DNA of 64,000 nt from Termitomyces sp. T153 (taxonomy: Eukaryota > Basidiomycota > Agaricomycetes > Agaricales > Lyophyllaceae). Shown here one piece after another: positions 1 to 11,381 of the stretch. The stretch lies in contig JACKQL020000085.1 in the NCBI GenBank assembly GCA_018296165.2, positions 145,733 to 209,732 on the forward strand. The letters are read 5' to 3'. The position numbers and the translations under genes were made by a program. The notes under the pieces are model-generated. The model did no database searches and had not been told where the DNA came from. It saw only the letters and a list, made by a program, of their open reading frames with translations. Every line of letters begins with the position of its first letter. The stretch's first letter is position 1.

Positions 1-38
1 AAGGTCGGCGCGAATATGTACTAACAAGGGTATATTAT

Positions 39-1696
39 CTACGCAACCTTCTTTTCTACCCGCTCTCGAACTTCGGCCTCGGCGACCTTGCCCATGAGCT
101 TGACTTGTTCGGCCACACCCCTGAGCACGCCAAGAACTTTGGTATTTCCATCCACAAAGCCGAATTCAGCATAAGTCAGACCCTGTTCTTGAGCAAACTG
201 TTTGACTAGGATGCTAGCGCGTTTGAGGTTGTGGCGAGGCAAGCGAGGGAACAAGTGGTGGGTGACTTGGAGGTGGAGACCACCATGTATAAAGGCAATA
301 GAGTCGTCACAGATGACATCTGTCGTAGTCCGCAACTGGCGATGGGGGAAGGACTCGGTGGGACCCAAGTCGGCCGTGGACATGGAGAAATGAGAGAGGA
401 CGATCTGTTGCTAGAAAGTTAGAATGAAGACGGAAAGACGTAGAGACGGACCTGGATATGGAGGGGGCTTGTGACTGCATGGCTGACTAGAAGATAGGCC
501 AGGGCGGTCTGCCATGAGCCACAGCCGTAGAGAGCGCGTCCGAACCAGGACCAGAAAAAGAAGATGGCAAAGAGCTCGAGAGACCATGCCCAGCGACCGC
601 CTTTGGCACGGCGGGTATCGAAAGCTGAGTTGATGAGAAAAGCGTACGAGTTGACGTACAAGTTGAAGCGGCCAAAGAGCATGATGATGTAAAAGAGATT
701 GTGCTGGAGGGCCACGAAGGTTTTGGCGACGCGGTCAAAGGACATTGTGCGCCTGTAGAAGGAGGACCAGATGGAGTTGAGAAAGACGGGGGATATAGCG
801 AGGAAGGGCAGATGCTCAATGTCCGGGTCACTGGCGGGGGTGAGCGATGGCTGGGAGTGGGGAAAGGGACATACTGTGAAGGATGGTTGGTGACGACTAG
901 AGTGTTGTTAGTACAGACGGGGGCGTGTGGGGAACAGACGCACGATGGTGGATGTTGTGGTTCTGACAAAACATGAGGGTGATTTGTGAAAAGAGTAGGG
1001 TGGACGGACCTGGATCCACCAGCCGATGCTGAGGCCGCCGATGCAGTCTGCAACGAGGATGGAGAGGAGGTGGTCTACGGCCCAGTTGTGGGTGACGCCT
1101 CTGTGGCCGAGGTCGTGGGCAGTAAAGACGAGCTGGTGCCACAAGAGGCCGAGAAAGAAGGCGCTGGTGAGGAAGCAGGCGCGGCGGTAGGCACAGACAG
1201 AGAGAGACGCGAGGAGGACGTAGCGGAGGATCTCTGGGCCATAGCCGGAGAGGTAGGGGGTGTTGTAGAGGCCGGCGTCGACGATGCGCTTGTGGAGGGC
1301 CCTGTAGGCGTGCGAGTGGCGGGCCTGGGCGTCGAGGTCGAGGGACGTGGGCGGTGGGTCGAGGACGGGGCGGTCGGCGGGGACGACAGCGGCGTCGTTG
1401 CGCCACTGGGAGTGGCTGTGGACCCAGCCAGACGCGACGGGGGGCGCGAGGGGCTGCCAGGGGACGTCGACGCGGGCGACGGCGTAGCGGGCGACGAGGT
1501 CGAGGGTGTGGTCGCTGTGGAAGGCGTGGATCTCGTCGGTGGCGTCGCGGCCGACAAAGTGGAGGATGGCGAGTGCGCCGCCGGGGTGGGCAGCGAGCCA
1601 GGCGGGGGGGATGCGGAGGAGCTGGCCGTCGCAGACAACGAGGACGTCGCCGGCGAGGATGCGGGCAGCGACGGCGGCTGGATGGCAGAGAGACAT
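39..1696 (-). CDS. Delta-8 sphingolipid (front-end) desaturase, cytochrome b5 fusion
   Basis: An ER-membrane desaturase expected to introduce the delta-8 double bond into the long-chain base of fungal glucosylceramides. The N-terminus carries a cytochrome b5 domain with the haem motif HPGG. The three histidine boxes are all visible: HDLGH, then HNIHH just after the first intron, then QVTHH near the C-terminus. The last box starts with Gln, the mark of b5-fused front-end desaturases. The start at 1696 gives MSLCHP and lies 45 bp from the divergent Pal1 start. Exon 1 spans 1010-1696. Short introns follow, and the reading DPDIEHLPF continues after a GTATGT intron. The last exon ends at 39. A delta-6 or delta-5 acyl-lipid activity cannot be excluded from motifs alone. 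Confidence 0.85.
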
Positions 1697-1741
1697 GGCG
1701 TGGGAAAGTGCGTGGCTCGCCGCTTTCCTTCCGCCAGCCAC

Positions 1742-2801
1742 ATGCCTCCCCGCGACATCGCCGACGCCGTCCGCGACACCGTCACTGTCCGCGGCCGCAC
1801 CCGCGTCGCCCGCAGCAACACTGCCCAGCACGTCGTCTCTCTCTCCCCAGGCCTGTCGCTGACTATCTGCAGGACACCGCCCGCGGCTGCCTCCAAGCAC
1901 CCCGCCCGTCGCTCCCACTCCCAGGAGTCCAAGGGCAAGAAGACCAAGAAGGGCTCCCAGCACGCCGATGTCATCGACCGCCTCGACTTTACCGGCGTGG
2001 GCCCCAGTGAGTCCCCTGCAGTCTCTCCAGCCACTCCTGATCACCGTCGCAGTGTTCCACCACGACGGCCCCTTTGATGCATGTGCCCCCTCGCGCAACC
2101 GCCAGCGCAGCAACGCCCCCATGTTCGCATGGTCCCACCGCCAGGAGGACGCCGCAGACCCCGCCGCACACAGGGCCCCAGACCAGCCCAAGAAAAAGGT
2201 CGACGCCATCGCCGAGGCCTGGGGCATCCACGAGCCAGAGCCCTTTGAGGACTTTGCCGCAGGAGGTGGCACAGGCAAAGACACGCCCGCCAGCTCCATC
2301 TACAATGGCCGCGACTCCCACCACAAGAAACGCCCGGCAAGACCCCAGCCTGATCAGCAGGCCAAGCGCTCTGTCCCCCCTCCTCAGCCCATATTTGTCC
2401 CCGACAGCCCTCAGTCGTCGCCACCCCAGCGCAAAAAGTCGCTCATGCAGCGCATCCGCAACATGCGCGACGCCCCCAACGTCCCCGTCACCGCCGACTA
2501 CGACCCCCCCTCCGAACCCATCCCTGCCCGCCCCACCCATCGCTCCCAGAACTCGGGCTCCTTCCTCGGTCGATTCGCTGCCCCCCGCCCCGCCCAGCCC
2601 CCCGCCGAGCCTTTCGTCTACATCGAACCAAGTCTCTCCAACAAGGAGCTCCCCCCGCCCCCCCTCGAAAGCGGGAGCCCACCCGAAGTAGCTGGCTACT
2701 TTGACTCTGCCAATCGCACTAATTCTGGGTCTCCAGGCATCGTCAGAAAGACCAGTCTCATGAAGAAAGTCGGCCGCGTCGTTGGCCGCAACCGACAATG
2801 A
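1742..2801 (+). CDS. Pal1-family cell morphology protein
   Basis: Pal1 proteins sit at the cell cortex and at endocytic sites and contribute to polarised growth in fungi. Two exons are seen: 1742-2006 and 2053-2801, joined by a 46-nt GTGAGT...CAG intron. Splicing creates the family core DVIDRLDFTGVGPMFHHDG followed by PFDACAPSRNR. The remainder is proline-rich and probably disordered, with poly-basic patches such as KKSLMQRIRNMR. The C-terminus is basic (KKVGRVVGRNRQ). An in-frame ATG at about 1682 would overlap the divergent desaturase start, so 1742 is preferred. The coding sequence is very C-rich at third positions, which produces long spurious ORFs on the other strand. Confidence 0.85.
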
Positions 2802-2958
2802 TCGATCCATCGTTTCTTTCTTGCTTTCTCTTCCCATGTACATACTACTCTTCCATACCATATATCCTGTTAGGCGAGATGTAGTGCTGACAACGTTGTC
2901 TTTTTTTTTTCTTTTACTTGTATTGTATGCCCACCATGTACGACCCATGAAATGCCAT

Positions 2959-4620
2959 CTATTCACGCTGCAGTCTAACCTTAATGCCAGCACTCTCCAG
3001 AGCATCTTTGACGTCCGCAATCCCAACTTCTTCCCGATGGAAGATCCCAGCTGCCAGTCCAGCCTCGACCCCAGTTTCCCGAAACACTTGTACAAAATCC
3101 TCCTTGCTGCCAGCCCCGCTACTAGCAATCACCGGTATATGCACGTTCTTCTTTACCAGTTTCAGCAGATCTAGATCAAACCCAAGCCCCGTGCCATCCC
3201 GGTCGATGCTATTGACCAAGATTTCCCCAGCTCCAAGAGCTTCCACACCCCGCGCAAGCTCCGCGACAGAGACTTGCCGCGATTCCCGTCCACCAGAGAC
3301 CGTGCACTGATACCACCACGCCTTTCCCTTTTCCGTAACGACTTCGTCCCTGTACGGCCCGTCATATGTTTCCGCATCCACATATACTCTCCGCGGATCT
3401 ACAGACACCACAACCGCTTGTCTTCCGTACGCATGTGCGATCGTCTCAATTGCGCTGGTGCCGTCGCCCTTGCCGGCTGCGCGCAGCCGCTCCACGGCGT
3501 ACACTGCCTCGGACCCAATACTAACCTTGTCGGCCCCCGCACGAAAGTACGCACCGGCCACCTCGAGCGCACTGCGCTTCGTCCCGTCCGGATCCACAGT
3601 GTCCTTGATCCCTCCACCGATGGTGAGCGGCACAAACACGCACTCGGCAGCAGCCCGCACGACAGCGAGCATAGGCTGGTCCTGTAGCGGCGAGTGGCGG
3701 AAGGAGGTGATGTTGAGCAGACACAGCTCGTCTGCGCCCTGCTCATAGTACCGTGCGGCGAGCCCCACTGGCTTGCCGAGGTTGCGCACTTGGCCCGCGA
3801 CGGCAGATGTACAGTCGGCTTTTTCACGCACGTCGTATTGATCGCCTTTGGTGACGACGAGATCACCCTGGTCGTTCGCTCGGACATCCATGCATGCAAC
3901 GATGCGCTTCGTGAGACCGTGCGTGCGCTTCAGAACAGGAGATGCACTCTCAGACTCAAATTCGGGATTTCGGAGCCAGGCATCGAGAAGGTTGAGCCCA
4001 GCCGTCCCAGATTTCTCCGGGTGGAATTGGGTGCCGAACACGTTGCCTTTACGGACGATCGAAATGAAGAGCTCGCGCCCGTACTGTGTAGTACTGTGCA
4101 CCCACTCGGCGGCAGCAGGGTATTTTTCCGGGTTATACTTTGCACAGAATGAGTGCACGAAATAATAGTGCACGGGGTCTACCGTCTTGTGGATGAGCTC
4201 AGCTGAATTCCACCCAATGTGAGGAACGGCTTTGTCACTGCTGTCGAACTCTTCAATAGGACACGGGATCACGCCCAAACCTGGATACGATGACTCGGCA
4301 GATGACTCAAAGAGAATCTGCATGCCAATGCAGATGCCCATAAAGGGGCGGCCCGATTGTATATACTTGAGCAATGGCTCGCGCAGACCACGGGACTCGA
4401 GAGACTGTACGGCACTACCAAACGCGCCGACTCCCGGAAAGATGAGAATCTAATTCAGTGGTGAGGAGGAGGTTGGGATGCGGGGCAAGGTGGGACTGAC
4501 GGTGGCATTGTCAAAATCTGCAGGAGTAGATATCCATTTGAACGAATGACCTAGACGTGTGAGGGAGTTTGCGAGGCTCTGGACGTTTCCTGCGCCATAG
4601 TCGAGCAGGTAAAGCCCCAT
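2959..4620 (-). CDS. HIS7: Imidazole glycerol phosphate synthase, bifunctional HisH-HisF
   Basis: Fifth step of histidine biosynthesis: the glutaminase half releases ammonia, which the cyclase half uses to form imidazole glycerol phosphate and AICAR. Exon 1 (4501-4620) encodes MGLYLLDYGAGNVQSL, the start of the class I amidotransferase. A 51-nt intron (4450-4500, GTCAGT...TAG) follows. Exon 2 contains the nucleophile region GRPFMGICIGMQ with its cysteine, and GTQFHPEKSG with the catalytic His and Glu. The HisF barrel then follows, with ACMDVRANDQGDLV, LTIGGGIKD, DKVSIGSEAV and IPVIASSGAGS. The predicted length is about 536 aa, close to the yeast enzyme. It is convergent with Pal1 and divergent from the serine-pathway gene. 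Confidence 0.95.
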
Positions 4621-4761
4621 CGTAGTCAGATACTAGAAAGATCCCGGGCCGGTCAAAATCACCCTGATCGAGTGATCGGGTTTTTTTTTTTTCGAAAGTG
4701 TTGCGTGCTCTAATCTCTAATATAAAGACGAAGTCAGCCCCTTGTTCCGCTCCACCCCACC

Positions 4762-6171
4762 ATGTCTATCACCAACCGTACCTCCGTCGCCGCATCTCCC
4801 ACCTTCTCTGTCCAAGATCGCGCCCTTCGCCGCAGATCTGTACAAGACATCCCTCCGCGTTTCCTTCATCCCCTCCAGAATGATCGTATCCGTCTTCTCA
4901 TCCTTGAAAATATCTCTCAGGAGGCAGTGTCTGCTTTCCGTACACTGGGCTTCCATGTCGATCACTACACCACCGCCATGACCGAGGACCAGCTCGTCGA
5001 AAAGATCGCTACATACCATGCCATCGGTATCCGCAGCAAAACAAAAATCACCCAACGAGTCATCAACGCCGCACCTAGAGTGTGTCTCGTCCATTTTGTT
5101 ACTGAATGAGTAGCTCATCTTTCGAGACAGCTCCTAGCCATTGGATGTTTCTGTATTGGCACAAACCAGGTCGATCTTAACGCTGCTGCTGCCGCCGGTA
5201 TCCCCGTCTTCAACTCCCCCTTCTCCAACTCGCGCTCGGTCGCGGAACTCGTCATGGCCGAACTCATCGCCCTCTCCCGCCAACTATTCGAACGCTCCTA
5301 CGAACTCCGCAATGGTACCTGGAACAAGAAATCCAAGGGCTGCTGGGAGGTCCGGGGCAAAACACTCGGCATCGTCGGTTACGGCCACATCGGCTCCCAA
5401 TTATCCGTCCTCGCAGAATCATTCGGTATGCGCGTTCTCTTCCACGATATCATCAACATCATGCCTCTCGGCACCGCACGCCAAATGCCTACCCTCTCAG
5501 CCCTCCTCGCAGACTCCGACTTTGTAACCCTCCACGTACCCGAGCTTCCTGAAACTACAAATCTCATTTCAGCCCAGCAGCTCAGCGAGATGAAGCAGGG
5601 CTCATATCTCATAAACAACGCCCGTGGAAAGGTCGTTGATATCCCCGCTCTCATTGATGCCCTGAAATCCGGCCATCTCGCCGGCGCCGCAATAGACGTA
5701 TTCCCCAACGAGCCTGGCTCAAACGGTCCAGGGTTCAACGACAACTTGAATGCTTGGGCTACCGAGCTGAGAAATCTCCCCAACGTCATCCTCACGCCCC
5801 ACATTGGTGGTTCGACTGAAGAAGCCCAGCGCATGATCGGTGACGAGGTCGCACAAGCTCTCTCCAGCTACCTCGGCTACGGCTCCACCATTGGCGCCGT
5901 CAACTTCCCCGAAGTCGACCTCCGTCCAATCACCGCCGAGCAGGACAGCCAAATACGTATATGCCACGTACACAAAAACCAGCCTGGCGTCCTCAGGCAG
6001 ATCAACGAGGTTCTGTCACCGTACAACGTCGAGAAGCAATACTCGGACTCCAAGAGCGATATCGCGTATGTCATGGCTGACATTGCGAACGTTTCTCGAG
6101 CAGATGTTGGCAAGCTCCAAGAACTCATTAGCCACACGGACGCCAATATCCTCACTCGTTTCCTCGCTTGA
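4762..6171 (+). CDS. D-3-phosphoglycerate dehydrogenase
   Basis: First step of serine synthesis from glycolysis: NAD-dependent oxidation of 3-phosphoglycerate to 3-phosphohydroxypyruvate, in the cytosol. Two exons, 4762-5079 and 5131-6171, are joined by a 51-nt GTGTGT...CAG intron, giving about 452 aa (SER3/SER33 type). The NAD-binding Rossmann loop reads GIVGYGHIGSQ. The catalytic region includes NNARGKVVDIPAL and LTPHIGGSTEEAQ, with the catalytic His. A C-terminal ACT domain (QIRICHVHKNQPGVLRQIN) ends the protein, consistent with serine feedback. A TATA-like CTAATATAAAG lies about 45 bp upstream of the start. Confidence 0.95.
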
Positions 6172-6360
6172 GACAAAATGAAGCATCTTTGGTGTCTCAA
6201 CGGCACCCATCTCATCTGTTATTTTCTATCGCAATATTGTACCCATTCAACTGGACACCCATAGATATTAGTGCTTGCATGCTGTTTTACAAGGAATTTG
6301 TGTACTACCAATATAGTCTCTTTCGATACCAAATAAAAAAAAGAGCACACGAAGTGTTCA

Positions 6361-7646
6361 TCAAGCGTCCTCCTCGGGATCCCCAATACCACTGGCGAGA
6401 ATCGCAAAATGCGTTTCCATCTCTGGTAGACATGGCGAGTCATAAATCTTGCACGATCGTGTATTCCCGCGTCCCTTCTTGAGTTGCAATCTACAGCCGA
6501 CCAGTCAGAGTTGATAATCCCAATACAAAATTTGACACGCACCGAGTAGTTGAAGCGTGAGCCATGATATTTCCTCCGATGGGCTTCTTCTCGTTGCTTG
6601 CATATGGGCCTGCTGCCGCGTCAGGGTTGGACATGACTTGATTTGTTACGACAACTGCGATGCCGAACTGCAAGAGCCCCGTGATTCAACATGACAACGT
6701 GAAAGGAGAATAAATACCTCATCGGCTAGACGTTGGAGGGTACGAAGGAATCTTCCTAGATGATTTTGACGAGATGACAATTCGCCTCGACCACTGAAAT
6801 CGGTGCGATATAGTGCAGTACAAGAGTCTACTATGAGGAGGCAGAACCTGTGCATATGTTGAGATGAACCCATTGTACCCTTCGGAACACTTCGAGGTTA
6901 CCTAGACTCAGACATTAACGCACTGGCACTGGTTAGAAGTGCATTCTGATGGTCCGCGTTGTAAGCTCTCGCATATGCAACATTATCGAGAACCTCTTCT
7001 CCATTCAAACCATACCGTTCCGCGACTGCGAGAAGACGCACTGGCCGGAAAGTGCCCTCCGTGTCGATATACAAGCACTTGCCCTCGCCGCCACCCATGC
7101 TCACTGGAAGCTGGCAGGTCACAGCAAGTGTGTGGCATATCTGAGATTTCCCCGTTCTGAACTCTCCAAAAAGCTCAGTGATCGCACCAGTCTCGATACC
7201 ACCTTCGCAGACGACTAAGCGCGCATACAAAGAAAGAGCCAAAAATATTTGGAACACACCTCCCAAGAGAGCATCAAGCTGTTTTGAGCCGGTGGTAATG
7301 TGCACAAGTTCAGACCTTCGCGCATGAACTTCTGTAGCACTTTGAAACCCCAAAGGAACGATCTTCTGAGCTGTGCACTGTGTCAGCTAGCATGAACGCG
7401 TTCAATCTGGGGCTAACCCTCCGCTAGGATCTTGTCCGCTTTCTGATCAGAGATTCCCTTGATTGTGACAAGATGTTTCTTAGGGGTGAACGCGACCGCT
7501 TCGACCGTGTTCAGACCCGCCTCTGCGAGCTTCTTGATGTCATTGGGGTGAATGCCCGCTTCTTGGAGCTTATTGACAAGGAGAGGTCCAGTAAACGCGT
7601 AGTCTTCACCGACTTCTTCTTCGGGTGGTTGGGATGCTTGAGACAT
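6361..7646 (-). CDS. RAD51: RAD51 recombinase
   Basis: Strand-exchange ATPase that forms nucleoprotein filaments on ssDNA in homologous recombination. Exon 1 carries the N-terminal helix-hairpin-helix region with [15 protein letters not shown]. Further exons give [17 protein letters not shown], the Walker A box [19 protein letters not shown], the Walker B strand [10 protein letters not shown], the L1/L2 region with AVVVTNQV and [15 protein letters not shown], and the C-terminal [19 protein letters not shown]. Rad51 is preferred over Dmc1 because of the N-terminal sequence and the [11 protein letters not shown] form. Several introns of about 50 nt interrupt it. It shares a 206-bp gap with the divergent F-box gene. 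Confidence 0.95.
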
Positions 7647-7852
7647 GACCGCCGAGGCTGAAGTAAACGTTTATGTCGTACACGCGCAACGTACAAGTCG
7701 GAGATGAACAAGTAGATGCACGCGATCGTGCACGTGTCCGCGTCACGCTTAGCTCATTTTTGAGGACCCACTACTATAACTACCTAGCTAGCGGGCATCT
7801 CATCGATTGTGCTGAACGCCAAGCTATTTCTGCACATCAATACGTAGAAAAT

Positions 7853-9274
7853 ATGTCATTGTCTGCCCAGGACCAGAAGTGCTACACTCACATCCTGCCC
7901 GATGAGCTACTGTCCGCCATTTTTGATATAGGCGCCCAGTCTGCGGATAATGAGCTCAGCTTTCCTATGGTCGTCTCAGCTGTGTCTCTGCGCTGGAGAC
8001 ACGTTGCAATTAGCACACTTTCACTGTGGACCTCAATTCTTGTCGATTTTTCCAACGCCAGGCGAAAATCCTTTGGCTGTAATTTCCTCCTCTTCTTTGA
8101 GAGGTCCAAAGTGCAACCCCTATATATCACTATTCGCTTCTTCCACTTACCGTTTACCTCCTGTGTCTACAAAGACTTATCGGAAGCAATCAGCAAAAAT
8201 ACGGGTCGTATCCGCGAGATTGTCATATCCATTGACTACCTGAGTGATCTCCACTGGCATGATTTCGTGTCGCCTTTCAATTCCCTTCCCTTTCCAATCC
8301 TCTCCCGCCTTGAAATTGATTCCCATGGTCGCCAATGCTTCTCGAAGCACGCACCTCTTTTTACTGGAGCCATGCACATCCGGTCGATGGTGTTTCCCAA
8401 GTGTCCTATATGTGCCCCATTAGGCCCTGATTTAACACATCTGGAGATTCGCAAACTAACATGCGATGTTGATCAATTACGAGCCGTTTTTCAGGCATCG
8501 CCTTCTTTACATACGCTCACTATCTACAAATTTGGAGTTCGTATCTGGGAAGATAACGATTCGTCCATTACGGCCTCTTCATTGCACACTTTGAATCTCA
8601 CGATTCATAACGATCAGTTTCCCCACGGTACTTGCGTTTCCCTTTTGCCACATCTTGTGACACCCAACCTCATTAATCTGACGGTGAAGTTATCTTACGG
8701 TGAATTTACTTTCGCCCAACATTTCAGCACATTGCCCAAAATCGAGAAATTGACGATTGTCGGTTTTGTCTTGACCCCAGAAGATGGTCTTGTCATTCAA
8801 CAGTGGTCATCTCTAATACACGTTGAACTGATTGAGACTGACCATACATGTCTATGGAGCAATCCTCAAGTCATTGGTTCTCCTGATCCCTGGCGTAATC
8901 TCACTGCTGTCACCCTTGACGACCCATCGTCCTTTGGTAGAGTGCAAATGGTGGAAGCGATTCGACGGTCGTGCACCCAGTCTCCTAGGACCATCACACT
9001 CAACATCAATACCTGGTATCCCAGCCATATAGAAGAATTACGGTCGGAATTACCAAACGCGGTCTTAAATCGTATCACTATCAAGCGAGAATTTGCCTCT
9101 CTCTTTCACTACGATACCTCCGGTGACGACGACGATTGGTCAGATGGAAGTGACGACTACTACGGAGATATACCAGACATAGACGACATTGACTATGAAC
9201 TCGACGTCGAGCTGGATCCATATTCACATTATTATGATGATGACGATAGTTTTGACGAGGAATATGAACAGTAG
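7853..9274 (+). CDS. F-box protein with acidic C-terminus
   Basis: Intronless reading frame of about 473 aa. Near the N-terminus an F-box-like motif reads HILPDELLSAIFDIG, followed by VSAVSLRWRHVAISTLSLWTS, the typical arrangement in basidiomycete F-box proteins that link substrates to SCF ubiquitin ligases. The middle is leucine-rich and repeat-like. The last 50 residues are very acidic (DDDDWSDGSDDYYGD and later DDDDSFDEEYEQ). The start at 7853 (MSLSAQDQK) fits other F-box proteins; the open frame extends upstream to 7673, but that would leave only 26 bp to RAD51. Substrate unknown. It belongs to the large, fast-evolving F-box families of mushrooms. Confidence 0.75.
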   Translation: MSLSAQDQKCYTHILPDELLSAIFDIGAQSADNELSFPMVVSAVSLRWRHVAISTLSLWTSILVDFSNARRKSFGCNFLLFFERSKVQPLYITIRFFHLPFTSCVYKDLSEAISKNTGRIREIVISIDYLSDLHWHDFVSPFNSLPFPILSRLEIDSHGRQCFSKHAPLFTGAMHIRSMVFPKCPICAPLGPDLTHLEIRKLTCDVDQLRAVFQASPSLHTLTIYKFGVRIWEDNDSSITASSLHTLNLTIHNDQFPHGTCVSLLPHLVTPNLINLTVKLSYGEFTFAQHFSTLPKIEKLTIVGFVLTPEDGLVIQQWSSLIHVELIETDHTCLWSNPQVIGSPDPWRNLTAVTLDDPSSFGRVQMVEAIRRSCTQSPRTITLNINTWYPSHIEELRSELPNAVLNRITIKREFASLFHYDTSGDDDDWSDGSDDYYGDIPDIDDIDYELDVELDPYSHYYDDDDSFDEEYEQ

Positions 9275-9294
9275 GCAAATGAAAATGATCGAGA

Positions 9295-10227
9295 TTAGGG
9301 AGTTTCGTCAGTGATGGGAACAGAAGCAATGGGTACATCCTTTCTATATGTCCGTTCCAAATACGATACTGCCTTCAAGTCCAACACCACTCTTGGCCAC
9401 TTGAGTATTTCATACACATTGAGCTTGTCTGTTGTGACCAATTTTACTTCTTCGATGTTTGCGATCGCCCGTTCCAAGCTAGCGGGGGGTTTCTCTTCTC
9501 CAGTGACAAAGAGGGTTTTCCGCATCCCAAGGTAGTCAATCCTCTGGGCAAGATGTTTGGTTTTGCCATGTGGCCAGCTGAGTTGTGTCATGATACCGAG
9601 CTTCCGGTCCCGCATTTTGGCACTCAGGGCGACCCGCATACCCATTTGAATAACTTTTCGAGGCAATTTGGTACTGAAATCGCGTGGTTTGGGGCCGAAC
9701 GCGACACCACCACCCACTAGCACTGGACTTTGTGCGTCGCCCAAACGTGCCCTGCCACTACCTTTTTGTCGGCGAATCTTGATTCCAGAACCCCGGACCT
9801 CACCACGAGTCTTGGTGCTGGCAGACCCTTGTCGAAGAGAGTCAAGATATTGTACAACACATAGATGAAGTATATCGGTGCGTAGAGGGTGGTCGAAAAC
9901 GGTGGGATCGAGGGCAGCTACAGAGGTGTCTGCAGGATGAGTAGAGCCTGCCAATGGTTGGGAAAGACCGAGATACACAGGTTCAAGGATAGGTTCGACT
10001 GGTTTGAGATGAGCATTGGAATCAATCATCAACAGCAAGATGACTGCACCTATTTTGGAGGGCGGCGTGGGCGTGGACTTATTACCTGCGGAGCTAACCA
10101 GTCGAGCCATGGTACGAACAGCAGCACGACTCGAGGACTAGAAAAAAATCATAAGAAAGTAATGTATTTTGCAGCTTAAGATACATACAACACCCGCATT
10201 TGCGCGGAATGCCAAAGACCTGAACAT
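9295..10227 (-). CDS. Mitochondrial large-subunit ribosomal protein uL4m
   Basis: Homologue of bacterial L4 and yeast Yml6, part of the mitochondrial ribosome exit-tunnel region. Exon 1 (10189-10227) encodes MFRSLAFRANAGV and is joined by a GTATGT...TAG intron to SSSRAAVRTMARLVSSAG. Together this is a basic, Ser/Arg-rich, mitochondrial-targeting type N-terminus. The L4 core is clear: TKTRGEVRGSGIKIRRQKG, SGRARLGDAQSPVLVGGGV and FGPKPRDFSTKLPRKV. A second intron beginning GTAATA may lie near 10090 before the HLKPVEPILEPVYLG segment; I could not settle its acceptor. It ends 20 bp from the convergent F-box stop. Confidence 0.85.
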
Positions 10228-10490
10228 GACGATGCGCGGCCGCTGGATGGTGGTCTGTGCGCTAGCAGATGGGAGTCTGGAAAGAGACTATGCTTAGTCA
10301 GCTTCCTCCGGCAAACGCCGAGTGGAACTGGACAGGTGTTGTAAGCCACAAGCGTTGGTCTTGCGAAATATTATCGGCGCCGGCCTCGACGACTTCAAGA
10401 AGGTGTGCCCCTCCTCTGCCTGGCAGCCTCTCCTTTTCTGACCCTTGTACAGACTAACTCGCCGCAACCCCGTCGGCTCAACCTCTCAAA

Positions 10491-11037
10491 ATGGCTACAT
10501 CTGCAAAGGCCGTCCAGACATTCGGCAAAAAGAAGGCACGTCTACTGCCTCTCATCGATGCACTGTGCTCTAGTGATAACAATCCTCGGGCTCCAGACTG
10601 CAACCGCTGTCGCCCATGCTAAGGAGGGCCGCGGTCTCATCCGTATCAATGGTTCCCCCATCAACCTTGTTCAACCCGAAATCTTGCGTTTGAAGGTTTA
10701 CGAGCCTATCCTTGTTGCTGGAGAAGATTCCTTCAGCGTCCTCGACATTCGGGTTCGGGTGAAGGGAGGTGGACACACGTCGCAGGTGTATGCTATTCGT
10801 CAGGCCATTGCCAAGGCTCTCGTCGCATATTACGCCAAATATATTGATGCATACAGCGCGCTAGAGCTCAAGAAGAAGCTCGTAGCCTATGACCGTACCC
10901 TCTTGATTGCAGACCCCAGGCGGATGGAACCCAAGAAGTTCGGTGGTGCTGGTGCTCGTGCTCGCAGACAAAAGAGGTTTGTTTCTTGGATGCTCGGTTT
11001 CTATATTGTCTCATGTCTTGCCCTCAGTTATCGTTAA
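10491..11037 (+). CDS. RPS16: 40S ribosomal protein S16 (uS9)
   Basis: Cytosolic small-subunit protein. Three exons: 10491-10535 ([15 protein letters not shown]), 10597-10976, and 11028-11037. The second exon holds [38 protein letters not shown] and [14 protein letters not shown]. The final intron (10977-11027) splits a codon and restores the universal C-terminus QKSYR. The first intron (10536-10596) begins GC rather than GT. No GT donor in that stretch keeps the conserved KKK-TATAVAH junction, so a GC-AG intron is inferred. It is divergent from mitochondrial uL4 with 263 bp between start codons, so two ribosomal protein genes share an upstream region. Confidence 0.95.
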
Positions 11038-11381
11038 ACATCTCCTCTGTATCGTACTGTGTATGCAACCGCTTCATGTTCCTTTCACATGCCCCATGCC
11101 ATGCACTGTGTGCGAAATATGACATTTGCAAGTCCCAAACCCATTTTGATAATCTATCTAAAATTCTTTGAGTTGAATCATTGGTTTGGAGAAACTTCTC
11201 GAGCTCTATTGTTAGTACATAGATATTCAATCAACGATGATTTACTGGTTGAGTGTCAAGTGATGATAATGTTGTCACGTGTAATGCCCATGCACATCTC
11301 TGGTTGTAGTTTGCATCGTTCTAATTTTCTACAAGAACCGCTGCCAGTCTGCGACTGTGCTGTCAAGGATCCCTTGATTCG
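11038..11381. other. Intergenic, RPS16 to RAP1-like gene
   Basis: 344 bp, AT-rich at its left side. It should hold the RPS16 3' UTR and the promoter of the next gene. I see no RNA gene or repeat here. Confidence 0.5.

Noticed and set aside
908..2299. Long overlapping ORFs on both strands in the first 2.8 kb, for example 986-2077 (+) and 1075-2034 (-)
   Set aside because: They are mirror frames of GC3-rich desaturase and Pal1 exons, low in complexity (Pro/Ser/Arg runs) and without conserved motifs.
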